Shown here: piece after piece, positions 1-8,987 of the stretch
Layout: each line of letters begins with the position of its first letter
How positions within the stretch are numbered: position 1 is the first letter of the stretch
Assembly (NCBI GenBank): GCA_944390805.1
Contig: CALXQW010000019.1
Coordinates: 1-64,000, forward strand
Direction: 5' to 3'
DNA from: an uncultured Opitutales bacterium
GTDB taxonomy: Bacteria > Verrucomicrobiota > Verrucomicrobiia > Opitutales > Intestinicryptomonadaceae
DNA length: 64,000 bases
The notes under the pieces: generated by a model
What the model was told of the DNA's origin: nothing
Database searches by the model: none
The model's input: the letters and a program-made list of their open reading frames with translations, nothing else
Translations under genes and position numbers: made by a program

Positions 1-762
1 GTCCCTAATGCGGGCCGCAGCCTTTGCTGGCAAGAGAAAAGATCCACCTATCTCCGGCAAAGAGGCTATCGTCAATCCGGCAAAGTTTCCGTCCAAATCA
101 AACACTGCTCCGCCCGTTCCGCCGTTGTACGATGGAATAGTTGTTCGCATATATACTGTTGGCAAAAATGCCCCGCCAAATTCTATGTTGTATCCGCTCG
201 CCAATCCAAAACGCGGCGCCGCAGGAAGCCCCATTTCATAAGAAACCGATACCAACATTGCACCAACCGGAGCCAAATCTCCGCTTGTATTCATATGCAC
301 AATATCCGGATTCTTATCCTTAAAATTCCCGTCTATTTTTATTATTGCCGTAGTTGTCAGCGGATCCGCCCCAACAAGCTTTGCAGCAAGCAAAATTCCA
401 CGCCATTCCACCCAAATTTTTTTGGAGTCGTAAACTACAAATGCGCTTGTCATAACATGTCCGTCTTTGCTAACAAGCACCCCGGAGCCCACGTCAAGCT
501 TCATCTTAACACCTATGTCCCCGCCAAAATCCCTCTCCTTCTGCGCGAACACTTTAACCACTGAATCTTTATTATCCGCAAATACCTTGCAGATTCTTTC
601 CTGAACCGCAACCGCTCCACCAGGTTCCACAGAGTTTGCCGCTTCATTAGCGCCCGCAAGACCAGCTTGCGCCCATGCATGCACACACGCAAATAGCGCG
701 GCGACGGCAACAACACAAGCCCTCGCCGGCAGAAAGATCTTTCTGACCACCCCGAAAAACAT
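1..762 (-). CDS. Trypsin-fold (DegP/HtrA-like) protein with degenerate catalytic triad, partial
   Basis: The reading frame is open from an ATG at 762 to the window edge, so the C-terminus is missing (254 codons seen). Residues 1-32 form a signal peptide ending near AWA-QA, which places it in the periplasm. The remainder follows the HtrA/trypsin pattern: GSGVLVSKDGHVMTS, then ADPLTTTAIIKI, then YNGGTGGAVFDLDG. At the catalytic positions, the His of TNNHVV is Phe108, the Asp of SDIAL is Thr137, and the Ser of GNSGG is Thr216. As read, it cannot be an active serine protease. It lies 34 bases after lnt in the secA-lnt direction, so it may serve envelope protein handling. A binding or chaperone-like role is inference; any PDZ domain would lie outside the window. 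Confidence 0.75.
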   Translation of the reverse strand, partial: MFFGVVRKIFLPARACVVAVAALFACVHAWAQAGLAGANEAANSVEPGGAVAVQERICKVFADNKDSVVKVFAQKERDFGGDIGVKMKLDVGSGVLVSKDGHVMTSAFVVYDSKKIWVEWRGILLAAKLVGADPLTTTAIIKIDGNFKDKNPDIVHMNTSGDLAPVGAMLVSVSYEMGLPAAPRFGLASGYNIEFGGAFLPTVYMRTTIPSYNGGTGGAVFDLDGNFAGLTIASLPEIGGSFLLPAKAAARIRD

Positions 763-796
763 TATCGGTAAATTCTTACAAAAGAAATTTCTCCAA

Positions 797-2665
797 TCAA
801 GCATTTTTATAAGACGCCACGCCGGCGTTTTTGTTTGCAAAAAAAACGCGGGAAATGAGAAAAACCACTACAAATAAAACGCACGAATACGCAAACCAAT
901 CTCCGTAAAGAGCATATAGGGTTGGCTTATAACTCTTGTAGATTGGCAAATCTGCCCAGCCTGCCCCCCTGAAATATATGCTGCCCGAATCATTCACGAG
1001 CGGCGAGGACTTAAGCGGTAGTAAATTATAAGGGTTTAACTGTCTGCCATCGGCGTCGCGCATGTCGGGAAGTTCAGACACCCCCACACCTTCCGACGCA
1101 TCGTAAATTTTGCCGTCGACCCCGCGCAACGCAACCGCTGGCGCCATCTTTCCAAATTTATCAAACGCGCAACTCAGACCATTATTAGAGGCCCTAACCA
1201 AAGGCAATCCCGCCGATACCGCCTGCAAAGCCGAATGCGCCGCATGCTGCCATGCTCCAGCCTCGCGCCCGTACCAAGAGTCATTTGTGCACACAAAAAG
1301 AAGTTTAGCTCCATTCCTTGCAAGCCGCGCTCCTGCCGACGGAAATATATCCTCATAACAAATCATCACTCCAGTTTTCATCTGGGAACCGCAAACTTTT
1401 AAATCTAACAAAGTATCTGTGTCTCCTGGCCTTATTCCTCCAACCGGAACAACGCTATCAATAGCCCACGCGCACCACTTTGGAACATATTCCCCAAATG
1501 GAACAAGATGGCTTTTAGCATAAAAATTACTCTCCATTCCCAATTCTGGAGAAACCGCAAATGCACAATTTTGAGAATACCCGCCGTCTCCGTACGCAGA
1601 TTTCCCATCTTTGCCAAGCGTATCTTGAAAATAAGCCATGCTGCCAAAGAGCAATGAAGCGTTTGTCTGCTTTGAAATGTTCTCAAAATACTTTTCCAAC
1701 CCGGATATAAAAAACATGGGAAAACTTGGCGGAGTTGCCGCTTCCGGAAGACATATCAAATCTGGCCTTACATTTTTTAGGGCTTTAGATAACCTCTCAA
1801 CAACCCTGAAGTTCTCCGACGCTAAATTGCCGTTCCATTTTAAAATTCCGGCAAAATCCGGCTGGACAAACCCAACCCGCAGATATCCGGAAAAATCTGA
1901 GGGCCCAGGCATTCTTGCTATATAAGTCCACGCGCCCACAAATATCATCAGCAACGCCGCATAGAACTCCGGAACAAAACGCGACGCACCAAAAGAATCT
2001 GGCCTCATCCCGCGGAGCCTCGCCTTTTGCGAAAGATAAAAATTTATACAATACCAAGCCAAGGCCAGATTGAAGAATATTATTACAAAAGATACCATAT
2101 ACGCCCCGCCGACGCTCGCCAAAGATATGTTTGCGCACATGCGCCACTGAGAATGGGCAAGCAACAGCCATGGGAACCCCGTAAACAACCAAGAGCGCAG
2201 CCATTCCAAAGCCACCCACAGACATGCCAAAAATAAAATCTTCCCACCCCTGGTACACACACTGTCTACATTTGAGGGCATATAAGAATAAAGTGCCCAA
2301 AACCAAGGCCACACAAACCCCGCAACCACAAGAGGCAACAAAAACGCCGACACCCATCCAAACGGCTGATCCAGATGCCTTATCCATATCAGCAAAACAA
2401 ACCACGCCACATACGTGAATATGAAAGTAATGACATTCCAAGCCCTAAGGCTCAAACTCTTCATGTATGCAACAATACACGCTGGAATAGCAAACACATA
2501 CGCCGAAAACGCCGAGTCAAACGGAGGAAAAGCCGACACATACAGCACAAAAGACAGCGCCGCAAAAACTCCTCCGGCGATTTTCCACGCGTTTGAATTT
2601 TCGACGGACGCCTTCAAATTTGCAATAGTCCGGCCTATTTCGTTGTTTATTTTTTCAGAGTCCAA
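797..2665 (-). CDS. lnt: Apolipoprotein N-acyltransferase
   Basis: 622 residues, longer than the ~510 of E. coli Lnt. It transfers the third acyl chain onto the N-terminal Cys of lipoproteins in the inner membrane. The N-terminal half (about 27-250) is a block of hydrophobic segments; the nitrilase-like domain follows, with the expected triad Glu308 (LPEAATP), Lys384 ([11 protein letters not shown]) and Cys437 (MICYED). A last hydrophobic segment lies near the C-terminus. Its ATG lies inside the 3' end of secA (19-base overlap), suggesting translational coupling. Several lipoproteins are predicted in this window, so substrates exist. Confidence 0.95.
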   Translation of the reverse strand: MDSEKINNEIGRTIANLKASVENSNAWKIAGGVFAALSFVLYVSAFPPFDSAFSAYVFAIPACIVAYMKSLSLRAWNVITFIFTYVAWFVLLIWIRHLDQPFGWVSAFLLPLVVAGFVWPWFWALYSYMPSNVDSVCTRGGKILFLACLWVALEWLRSWLFTGFPWLLLAHSQWRMCANISLASVGGAYMVSFVIIFFNLALAWYCINFYLSQKARLRGMRPDSFGASRFVPEFYAALLMIFVGAWTYIARMPGPSDFSGYLRVGFVQPDFAGILKWNGNLASENFRVVERLSKALKNVRPDLICLPEAATPPSFPMFFISGLEKYFENISKQTNASLLFGSMAYFQDTLGKDGKSAYGDGGYSQNCAFAVSPELGMESNFYAKSHLVPFGEYVPKWCAWAIDSVVPVGGIRPGDTDTLLDLKVCGSQMKTGVMICYEDIFPSAGARLARNGAKLLFVCTNDSWYGREAGAWQHAAHSALQAVSAGLPLVRASNNGLSCAFDKFGKMAPAVALRGVDGKIYDASEGVGVSELPDMRDADGRQLNPYNLLPLKSSPLVNDSGSIYFRGAGWADLPIYKSYKPTLYALYGDWFAYSCVLFVVVFLISRVFFANKNAGVASYKNA

Positions 2666-5622
2666 CCCTCGTCCCTTATCAGGGGTTCGGCCTTTTTAAA
2701 CTTCATGGTCTGCTCCACTCCGCCGCGGGTTATGGTAACCATCTCGTTTCTGCCAATCTTCGGCAATTCAACCGATATATTCGGCAGGCGAACTTCTCTG
2801 TGGGCTTTCTGCTGAGGCTGCTGAGCCTCGACATTCTGCCTTTCGCTCGCAGGGCTGGAAAGCCTCATCTTGTTCTGCAGCCTTTCTATCATAGACTGCA
2901 AAACCTCTATGCTCGATGCGCTCCTGAATATGCCTATACAAACATCGTTGCGTATTTTCCCTATCAGGCTTTCAAAGTAGTTAAACGCCTCGCTCTTATA
3001 TTCGTTTAATGGATCCTTCTGACCATATCCACGAAGCCCAATGCTTCTGCGGAGTTCCTCCATCTCCGTAAGGTGGTCCTGCCAATTTTTGTCTAACGAA
3101 CGCAAAACCACATAGCGCTCTATCATCTTTAGAGCCTCCGGATCTTCAACTTCCTCGCGTATTTTATATACAGCGTCTATCTCGTCGGAAATTATTTTCC
3201 TGGCTTCGTCCGGAGATTTATCCTTAAGGGTTTCTACTGTAACTGCAATCGGGAAACGGCTTGTCAGCCATCCGCAAAATTCTGGAAGATTTTCAGACTC
3301 TATCCTACCGTTTGCGGTGATTGCGTCAAGATGAGAGTCTATCTCATCGTGAATCAGATCCATCACAACCGTACGCGGTGTATCAGATACAAGAATATCA
3401 TTTCTTATTCCGTAGATAATCTCGCGCTGCTTATTTAGAACATCGTCATACTGCAACAGACGTTTGCGGATAGAATAATTCTGTCCCTCCACTGTCTTTT
3501 GAGCCTTCTCTATGGAACGGTTAAGCAAGGGATGCTCAAGCGCGTCTCCCTCTTGGAAAGTCTTATCCAATATTCTTGAGACAAGGCTTGCGTTAGCAAA
3601 CTTGCGAACAAGATCGTCCTCCAAAGACAGAAGGAACTTCGAGCACCCTCTGTCGCCCTGGCGCGCGCATCGCCCTCTAAGCTGCCTGTCTACACGCCGA
3701 GATTCGTGCCTCTCCGTTCCCAAAACGTAAAGCCCGCCAAGCTCCTCTACACCCTCTCCCAGACGTATGTCGGTACCGCGGCCCGCCATGTTTGTGGCTA
3801 TTGTAACGCTGTGCTTTTCTCCAGCACGGGCAACTATCTCTGCCTCCTTTTCATGGTTCTTGGCGTTTAACACATTATGGGGAATATTTACACGCCTGAG
3901 CATTCTGCTTAGAAGCTCGCTTGCCTCAACGCTCGCTGTGCCAACAAGCACCGGTTGTCCGCGGGAATACGCCTCTTGAATCTCCCTTATAGCCGCGTTG
4001 AATTTTTCCCTGCGCGTCTTGTATATAACATCGTTATAGTCAACCCTGCGGCACGGCTTGTTGGTAGGTATTGCCATAACGTCCAAAGCGTAAATATCGT
4101 GGAATTCCTGCGCCTCGGTCTCGGCAGTACCCGTCATGCCGGCAAGCTTCTTGTACAACCTAAAGTAATTCTGAATTGTTATGGTGGCGTATGTTTTTGT
4201 CTCGGCCTCTATCCTTACATTTTCCTTTGCCTCAACAGCCTGGTGCAAGCCCTCGCTCCAACGCCGCCCATACATTATACGCCCGGTATTTTGGTCTACT
4301 ATATGCACCTTGCCGTCCTGCACAACATACTCAACGTCCTTCTCGTAAAGCGAATACGCCTTCAACAACTGGCTTATGGCGTGTATGTCTTCAGACAATG
4401 CTATAAACCTATCCTCCGCCTTCAACTTCAGCTCCTGCCTCTGCTGGGGTGTAAGATCCTCTTTGGAATCTATCTCAACAAACTCAGTAGGCAAATCTGG
4501 CAAGACAAATGCATCTGGATCTTCCGGGCAAACGGTACTTCTACCCTTCTCGGTCAAGTCGCTTTGCTGCTGCTTTTCGTCTATGGCATAGAACAGCTCC
4601 TCCTTAAAACGGAATCTGTCCTCCTTGCGGAAGTCAGAAGCCATCTCCATATCGAACTTATCTAGCTTCTTGCGAATCTCCCCGCTTTCCATCAGCTGGC
4701 GCAGTATGCGGTTCTTGGGCATACCTATCTTCACCTGCCAAAGCTTTAAGACAAGCTCCTCGTCGAGAGGCTTACCCTCATCAACAGCGGCCTTGACCGT
4801 CTGGGCAAGAGAATTGCAAAGTTTGTGCTGCTCGCGCACAACCCTCTCTATCATGGGCTTAAGACGCATGAACGGCGGTTCCCTATCTTCCTGCACAGGC
4901 CCAGATATTATCAGCGGAGTTCTCGCCTCGTCTATCAATATAGAGTCAACCTCGTCTACTATACAATAGTAGTGCCCGTTTTGCACCTGCGACTCTTTGC
5001 TCGACGCCATACCATTGTCTCGCAGATAATCAAAGCCAAATTCGCTCGCCGTGCCGTATGTTATATTTGCCTTGTACGCCGCCTGCTTTTCCTCTGTCGG
5101 CTGCATATTGTATATCCAGTCAACCGTAAGGCCAAGAAACTTAAAAAGGTATCCCATCCATTGGGAGTCTCTCTTTGCGAGGTATTCGTTTACAGTTACA
5201 AGATGGCAGTTGTTACCGGTCAGCGCATTAAGGTACAGCGGAAGCGTCGAAACCAAGGTTTTTCCTTCACCAGTGGCCATTTCGGCTATCATGTTCTTGT
5301 GCAAGGCTATACCGCCTATAAGCTGAACATCGTAGTGTATCATGTTCCACTCTATCTCGTGGTCGCAGACAACAACCTTAGTTCCGCAAAGCCTGCGAGC
5401 GGCGTTCTTGACAACAGCAAAAGCCTCAGGAAGCAGAGAATCGAGGCTCTCCCCCTTCTTGTATCTTTCCTTAAATTCTTCTGTCTTGGCCTTTAGCTGG
5501 TCGTCCGTAAGGCTCTGGTACGATTTCTCCAAGGCGTTTATCTTTGCAACAATCGGACGAGCCTTCTTATAAAAGCGTTTATAATGGCTGCCCGCAAAAA
5601 GTTTGAATATCTGTTGAATCAT
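2647..5622 (-). CDS. secA: Protein translocase ATPase SecA
   Basis: 991 residues. It drives export of unfolded preproteins through SecYEG. The Walker A-type motif MATGEGKT is at about 115-122, the DEVD box at 223-226, and [16 protein letters not shown] at 188-202; the helicase-like second domain includes [10 protein letters not shown] and [10 protein letters not shown]. The extreme C-terminus (ending EGWTLKK) has no cysteine-rich SEC-C zinc motif, which in E. coli binds SecB and lipids. It is first in a minus-strand operon with lnt and the trypsin-fold protein. The ~200-base gap to cysE should hold the divergent promoters. Confidence 0.98.
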   Translation of the reverse strand: MIQQIFKLFAGSHYKRFYKKARPIVAKINALEKSYQSLTDDQLKAKTEEFKERYKKGESLDSLLPEAFAVVKNAARRLCGTKVVVCDHEIEWNMIHYDVQLIGGIALHKNMIAEMATGEGKTLVSTLPLYLNALTGNNCHLVTVNEYLAKRDSQWMGYLFKFLGLTVDWIYNMQPTEEKQAAYKANITYGTASEFGFDYLRDNGMASSKESQVQNGHYYCIVDEVDSILIDEARTPLIISGPVQEDREPPFMRLKPMIERVVREQHKLCNSLAQTVKAAVDEGKPLDEELVLKLWQVKIGMPKNRILRQLMESGEIRKKLDKFDMEMASDFRKEDRFRFKEELFYAIDEKQQQSDLTEKGRSTVCPEDPDAFVLPDLPTEFVEIDSKEDLTPQQRQELKLKAEDRFIALSEDIHAISQLLKAYSLYEKDVEYVVQDGKVHIVDQNTGRIMYGRRWSEGLHQAVEAKENVRIEAETKTYATITIQNYFRLYKKLAGMTGTAETEAQEFHDIYALDVMAIPTNKPCRRVDYNDVIYKTRREKFNAAIREIQEAYSRGQPVLVGTASVEASELLSRMLRRVNIPHNVLNAKNHEKEAEIVARAGEKHSVTIATNMAGRGTDIRLGEGVEELGGLYVLGTERHESRRVDRQLRGRCARQGDRGCSKFLLSLEDDLVRKFANASLVSRILDKTFQEGDALEHPLLNRSIEKAQKTVEGQNYSIRKRLLQYDDVLNKQREIIYGIRNDILVSDTPRTVVMDLIHDEIDSHLDAITANGRIESENLPEFCGWLTSRFPIAVTVETLKDKSPDEARKIISDEIDAVYKIREEVEDPEALKMIERYVVLRSLDKNWQDHLTEMEELRRSIGLRGYGQKDPLNEYKSEAFNYFESLIGKIRNDVCIGIFRSASSIEVLQSMIERLQNKMRLSSPASERQNVEAQQPQQKAHREVRLPNISVELPKIGRNEMVTITRGGVEQTMKFKKAEPLIRDEGWTLKK

Positions 5623-5834
5623 TTTTTATAAAAATAGCCGTTCGACCCGGCAAGGGCCGTTATGATTGATAAATATCTCAATAAACCTACTGATGTATCG
5701 GCAAAGCGCAACACAAATTTACCTATCCCGCCCATTTTCTGCCGATTTACAAATATTACATATCCTTTTGAAAAAATCCGCCTGATTATGTTTGTAAAAA
5801 AAATAAAAATGGCAATAGTATGGAGAAGTTTATT

Positions 5835-6698
5835 ATGACACATAAGATTTTCGACACCACACAATCATACGAATCCGCCGAGGATATGGTATGGAAATCG
5901 GTATGCGACACCGCCGTTGCCACTGTTGAGGCAGAGCCTGAGATATCGGAGCTTTTCGACGATGTCATACTCTCGCGCGACAATCTTTTCGAGGCCATCA
6001 TGGCGCGTCTTGCCAGAAAGTTGGGGCGTTTTGCCATGCCCGAGGAGAAGATTCTAAAGATATTCATGCATGCGTGCATGGACGACATAGACATGAGGTC
6101 AAAGATACTTGCAGATTTGATAGCCATAAAGGAGAGGGATCCTGCCTGCGAGACATACTTGCAGCCCATACTCTACTACAAGGGTTTCCACGCCATAACC
6201 ACGCACAGAGTTGCACACAGGCTGTGGCACGAGGGGCGCAAGCAGCTTGCGTATTATCTTCAGAGTTTAAGTTCAGAGATTTTTGCGGTGGATATACATC
6301 CTGCTGCGCCTTTTGGCGGCGGCATACTGCTTGACCACGCAACAAGTTTCGTCGCAGGTGAGACATCTGTTGTAGACGACAACGTATCAATTCTGCACGA
6401 GGTTACTCTTGGCGGAACAGGCAACGCCGGTGGAGACAGGCATCCAAAGATAAAATCCGGAGTTCTCATAGGAGCCGGTGCAAAGCTTTTGGGGAACATA
6501 ACCGTAGGTGAATGCGCAAAGATAGGGGCTGGCAGTGTTGTTATAACCGATGTCCCCGCCCACACAACGGTTGCCGGAGTTCCTGCGCGGCCTGTCGGCA
6601 AGACTAGCGAGGCTCTCCCTGCTATGGAGATGAACCAGATGATGGTTGAAATTACACGCCATTGCGGGAATCCTCCGTCGTCTAAGGGGTCAAAGTAG
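5835..6698 (+). CDS. cysE: Serine O-acetyltransferase
   Basis: 287 residues from the ATG at 5835. An in-frame ATG at 5820 exists, but GGAG at 5822-5825 is well placed as ribosome binding site for the second ATG. The enzyme makes O-acetylserine from serine and acetyl-CoA, the first step of cysteine synthesis. An N-terminal helical domain (FHAITTHRVAHRLW) is followed by the left-handed beta-helix with hexapeptide repeats, including DIHPAAPFG, the catalytic-type DHAT, GGTGNAGGDRHPKI and TTVAGVPARPVG. No cysK is adjacent. It is divergent from secA. Confidence 0.95.
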   Translation: MTHKIFDTTQSYESAEDMVWKSVCDTAVATVEAEPEISELFDDVILSRDNLFEAIMARLARKLGRFAMPEEKILKIFMHACMDDIDMRSKILADLIAIKERDPACETYLQPILYYKGFHAITTHRVAHRLWHEGRKQLAYYLQSLSSEIFAVDIHPAAPFGGGILLDHATSFVAGETSVVDDNVSILHEVTLGGTGNAGGDRHPKIKSGVLIGAGAKLLGNITVGECAKIGAGSVVITDVPAHTTVAGVPARPVGKTSEALPAMEMNQMMVEITRHCGNPPSSKGSK

Positions 6699-6856
6699 GA
6701 AAGTCTTGCTCACAGTGGCAACTTGAGCTGCCGCGGAATTTTTAATTTGCGCAGGCCTTATTGCAAACTTGTCATAGATATTTTTTCTATTTTGGAAGCA
6801 ATTACAAATGGAATTGAGAAAATATTTCCGAATTTTAAGAAAGAATAAAAAAAGAT

Positions 6857-6887
6857 TTGCATTTTGGCCCAATCTGGCTTTTATAGA
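6857..6887 (+). promoter_or_regulatory. Possible promoter of the small basic protein gene
   Basis: TTGCAT (6857-6862) and TATAGA (6882-6887) resemble -35 and -10 boxes, but the 19-base spacing is longer than ideal. They are followed by a strong Shine-Dalgarno sequence (GGAAGGAG) ahead of the ATG at 6918. Confidence 0.3.
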
Positions 6888-6917
6888 GTGTTTTTAATTT
6901 GGAAGGAGTTTACTCAC

Positions 6918-7076
6918 ATGTCACAACACAGCAGTTTTAAGAGCGGCGGAGCCGCATCGTCCAAGAAGCGCAGCGTTCTGAAGCGTTTTGAACGCATAGA
7001 TTTGCTCCGCAAGCGCGGTATGTGGAAGGATAACGGCAGAGTTACGGGTCTGCCCAAGACCAAGCCCGCAGAATAA
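6918..7076 (+). CDS. Small basic protein of the Chlamydiae/Verrucomicrobia type
   Basis: 52 residues, very rich in Lys/Arg. It contains KKRSVLKRFERIDLLRKRG and a C-terminal VTGLPKTKP. The start is fixed by GGAAGGAG 10 bases upstream; a longer in-frame start at 6864 lacks such a site. The sequence pattern matches, from memory, a TIGRFAM family of ~50-residue basic proteins limited to Chlamydiae and Verrucomicrobia and thought to interact with rRNA. It stands alone, with its own promoter-like region and a rho-independent terminator, as expected for a strongly expressed single gene. The phylum marker value is knowledge; the rRNA role is not shown by this sequence. Confidence 0.8.
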   Translation: MSQHSSFKSGGAASSKKRSVLKRFERIDLLRKRGMWKDNGRVTGLPKTKPAE

Positions 7077-7126
7077 GTTTCCTTCCATCTTCAGCGGCGT
7101 TCATTCGGGCGCAGAAAATTTGTTGA

Positions 7127-7154
7127 GCGACCTTTTTTTAAAGGTCGTTTTTTT
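7127..7154 (+). terminator. Rho-independent terminator after the small basic protein
   Basis: CGACCTT (7128-7134) pairs with AAGGTCG (7141-7147), followed by seven T residues. Confidence 0.85.
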
Positions 7155-7458
7155 GTGTTTGCATGCTTTTAGCTCAGAAATCGAAAAACTTTTCTGTAAA
7201 AAAAAGACTCTAATCAGTCTTTATAGACCTACATCAGCTATTTTTAGAAGACAGAAACTCGCATTGAAATATACCAAAGAGAAATTTTATTAAAAAATAG
7301 CTTAAATATATCTGAATGAGCAGAAAACCAGACTAAGAAAAAGAGAGAACATCAGCATTATATGCGTCTTAATAGAGACTTCTATTAAAATAATATATAA
7401 ATAAAGAAAGAAGAATGTCTCATAATATATCAGAAGAAAGCACATATATATGTTTTAT
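7155..7458. other. AT-rich non-coding stretch
   Basis: About 300 bases between two convergent terminators. There is no plausible gene on either strand. The only structure seen is a short hairpin, AAAGACT (7203-7209) with AGTCTTT (7216-7222), which could be a weak second terminator. Confidence 0.5.
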
Positions 7459-7489
7459 AAAAAAAACGCCCCGCATATATTGCGGGGCG
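7459..7489 (-). terminator. Rho-independent terminator of the rubredoxin-flavodiiron operon
   Basis: On the minus strand, CGCCCCGCA (7489-7481) pairs with TGCGGGGCG (7475-7467) around a five-base loop and is followed by eight T residues (complement of 7459-7466). It lies just after the flavodiiron stop. Confidence 0.9.
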
Positions 7490-7511
7490 AATGGGATAAA
7501 AGCCTCTTAAC

Positions 7512-8699
7512 CTACTCTTTTTTGCCGCCTAAGAGTTCGGCATGCTTTTCTGCTATTGAAGAGGCAAGATCATCTATTTTCTTAAGATCATCCGCTTGCG
7601 GACGTCCTTTGGATATAACAGGCTCTAACATCTGAAGTTTCAGAGGCGCAAGTATGTTAAGGATAATGTCCGTAAGTTTTCCTCCCCAGCCAAAAGACCC
7701 AACAATGGCTCCAAAACGGCATTTGGGCTTTAGAATTGAGGCAAGATAAGCCGCATAAACAGCTCTCGGATGCGGGCCCGCCAAAACCATGGATACCCCA
7801 ATTACAATCGTGGCAGCATCCACAAGCTCCATTGCAAGATCCCCCTCGTCGGTATCCGCCAAATCTACAGTCTTTACCTCTATGCCTCTGTATTCCAAAC
7901 AAACACGCAACGTGTCCACAAGAATTTTTGTGCTCTCATACATAGACACAAACGGTATTACAACCTTGTTGGCAGGCAAAGGAGAAGTCCATTTCTCATA
8001 TGCCGACAATATAAAATCCGGCTCGCCGTACACCGGCCCATGGCTGGGCAATATCATGCGCGGGTTCATCTGCCTAATCTGCGCAACATACTTGCCGGCA
8101 AACTTCGCATAGGGAAGCATTATCTCCGCAAAATAACGCTTTGCAGCCATCAAAACCGCATCACCGCCGTCGGCGTAAAGGCCTCCCTCTGTATAATGAG
8201 CGCCGAAAAGATCGCAAGTGCACAGCAGATTGTCCTGCTCTATGAAAGTAAACATAGTATCGGGCCAGTGCACCCATGGAGCAAATATGAACTTTAAAGT
8301 CTTACCGCCCAAATCGAGCTCTTGTGAATCTGCTACTTTCTCTATTCTATCGGGAGATATACGTATAAAATTTACAATATTCTCCGCACATTTCGGATTT
8401 GTAACAACTTTAGCCTCCGGAAATTTCTCAAGAAGAACTGCTATCGCACCGGTATGGTCCTGTTCGCCATGGTTGGCTATTATATAGTCTATCTTTTCTA
8501 TGCCTGCCTCATCTATATCGGCAAGAAGGCCGGCCATAGTATTAAGATGCGTTGCGTCTATCAGCGCGGTCTTTTCGGATCCCTTAACAAGGTACGAATT
8601 GTACGTAGTTCCCTCCGGTATGGGAACAAGCTGGTCAAATAGCTTACGCTGGGTGTCTTTTGCCATGTGGCAAAAGACGCCTTCTGCAATCTTTTCCAT
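7512..8699 (-). CDS. Flavodiiron protein (A-type flavoprotein)
   Basis: 395 residues, the size of the minimal two-domain flavodiiron proteins. The N-terminal metallo-beta-lactamase-like domain carries the diiron ligands HGEQDH, the His of WVHWPDT, the Asp of CDLFG and the His of LPSHGPVY. The C-terminal flavodoxin domain starts near VVIPFVSMYESTK, the FMN phosphate loop. These enzymes reduce O2 to water (or NO to N2O) in anaerobes, taking electrons from rubredoxin. The rubredoxin gene is 8 bases upstream, and its last codons contain AAGGAGG, the ribosome binding site for this gene. Confidence 0.95.
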   Translation of the reverse strand: MEKIAEGVFCHMAKDTQRKLFDQLVPIPEGTTYNSYLVKGSEKTALIDATHLNTMAGLLADIDEAGIEKIDYIIANHGEQDHTGAIAVLLEKFPEAKVVTNPKCAENIVNFIRISPDRIEKVADSQELDLGGKTLKFIFAPWVHWPDTMFTFIEQDNLLCTCDLFGAHYTEGGLYADGGDAVLMAAKRYFAEIMLPYAKFAGKYVAQIRQMNPRMILPSHGPVYGEPDFILSAYEKWTSPLPANKVVIPFVSMYESTKILVDTLRVCLEYRGIEVKTVDLADTDEGDLAMELVDAATIVIGVSMVLAGPHPRAVYAAYLASILKPKCRFGAIVGSFGWGGKLTDIILNILAPLKLQMLEPVISKGRPQADDLKKIDDLASSIAEKHAELLGGKKE

Positions 8700-8707
8700 G
8701 ACGGAAA

Positions 8708-8869
8708 CTATTCCTCCTTAACGAACTGGTCTTTGCCTACTCCGCATACAGGGCAGACCCAGTCTTCCGGTATATCGGCAAAAGCTGTGCCGGGCTGAAC
8801 CCCATTGTCTGGGTCGCCCTCGGCGGGATCATAAACGTAATTGCAAACTTCGCATCTGTACTTTTCCAT
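8708..8869 (-). CDS. Rubredoxin
   Basis: 53 residues. The four iron-binding cysteines are at 6, 9, 39 and 42 ([11 protein letters not shown] and WVCPVCG), the standard spacing. It is a one-electron carrier in the cytoplasm. Placed directly upstream of the flavodiiron protein, it is almost certainly that enzyme's electron donor, giving an O2-scavenging pair. No NADH:rubredoxin reductase gene is nearby. Confidence 0.95.
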   Translation of the reverse strand: MEKYRCEVCNYVYDPAEGDPDNGVQPGTAFADIPEDWVCPVCGVGKDQFVKEE

Positions 8870-8987
8870 AGAATAACTTTCTGTTTAGATAAATCTGCGC
8901 GGCATTTTAAGTGCTATTTCTTATGAATGTCGAGAAGATTAAGCGTTTTAATATTTAGATTATCGTAAGAAACGGGTTGTTAAAAAA

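Noticed and set aside
2-564. Plus-strand short frames at the window start
   Set aside because: They are antisense to the partial trypsin-fold gene, whose minus-strand frame gives clear motifs.
3955-4665. 236-residue plus-strand frame inside secA
   Set aside because: It is the antisense shadow of secA codons, with no start signal or family match.
5619-5864. 81-residue minus-strand frame between secA and cysE
   Set aside because: It overlaps the cysE start, has no ribosome binding site, and shows no family pattern; the region is better explained as the divergent promoter.
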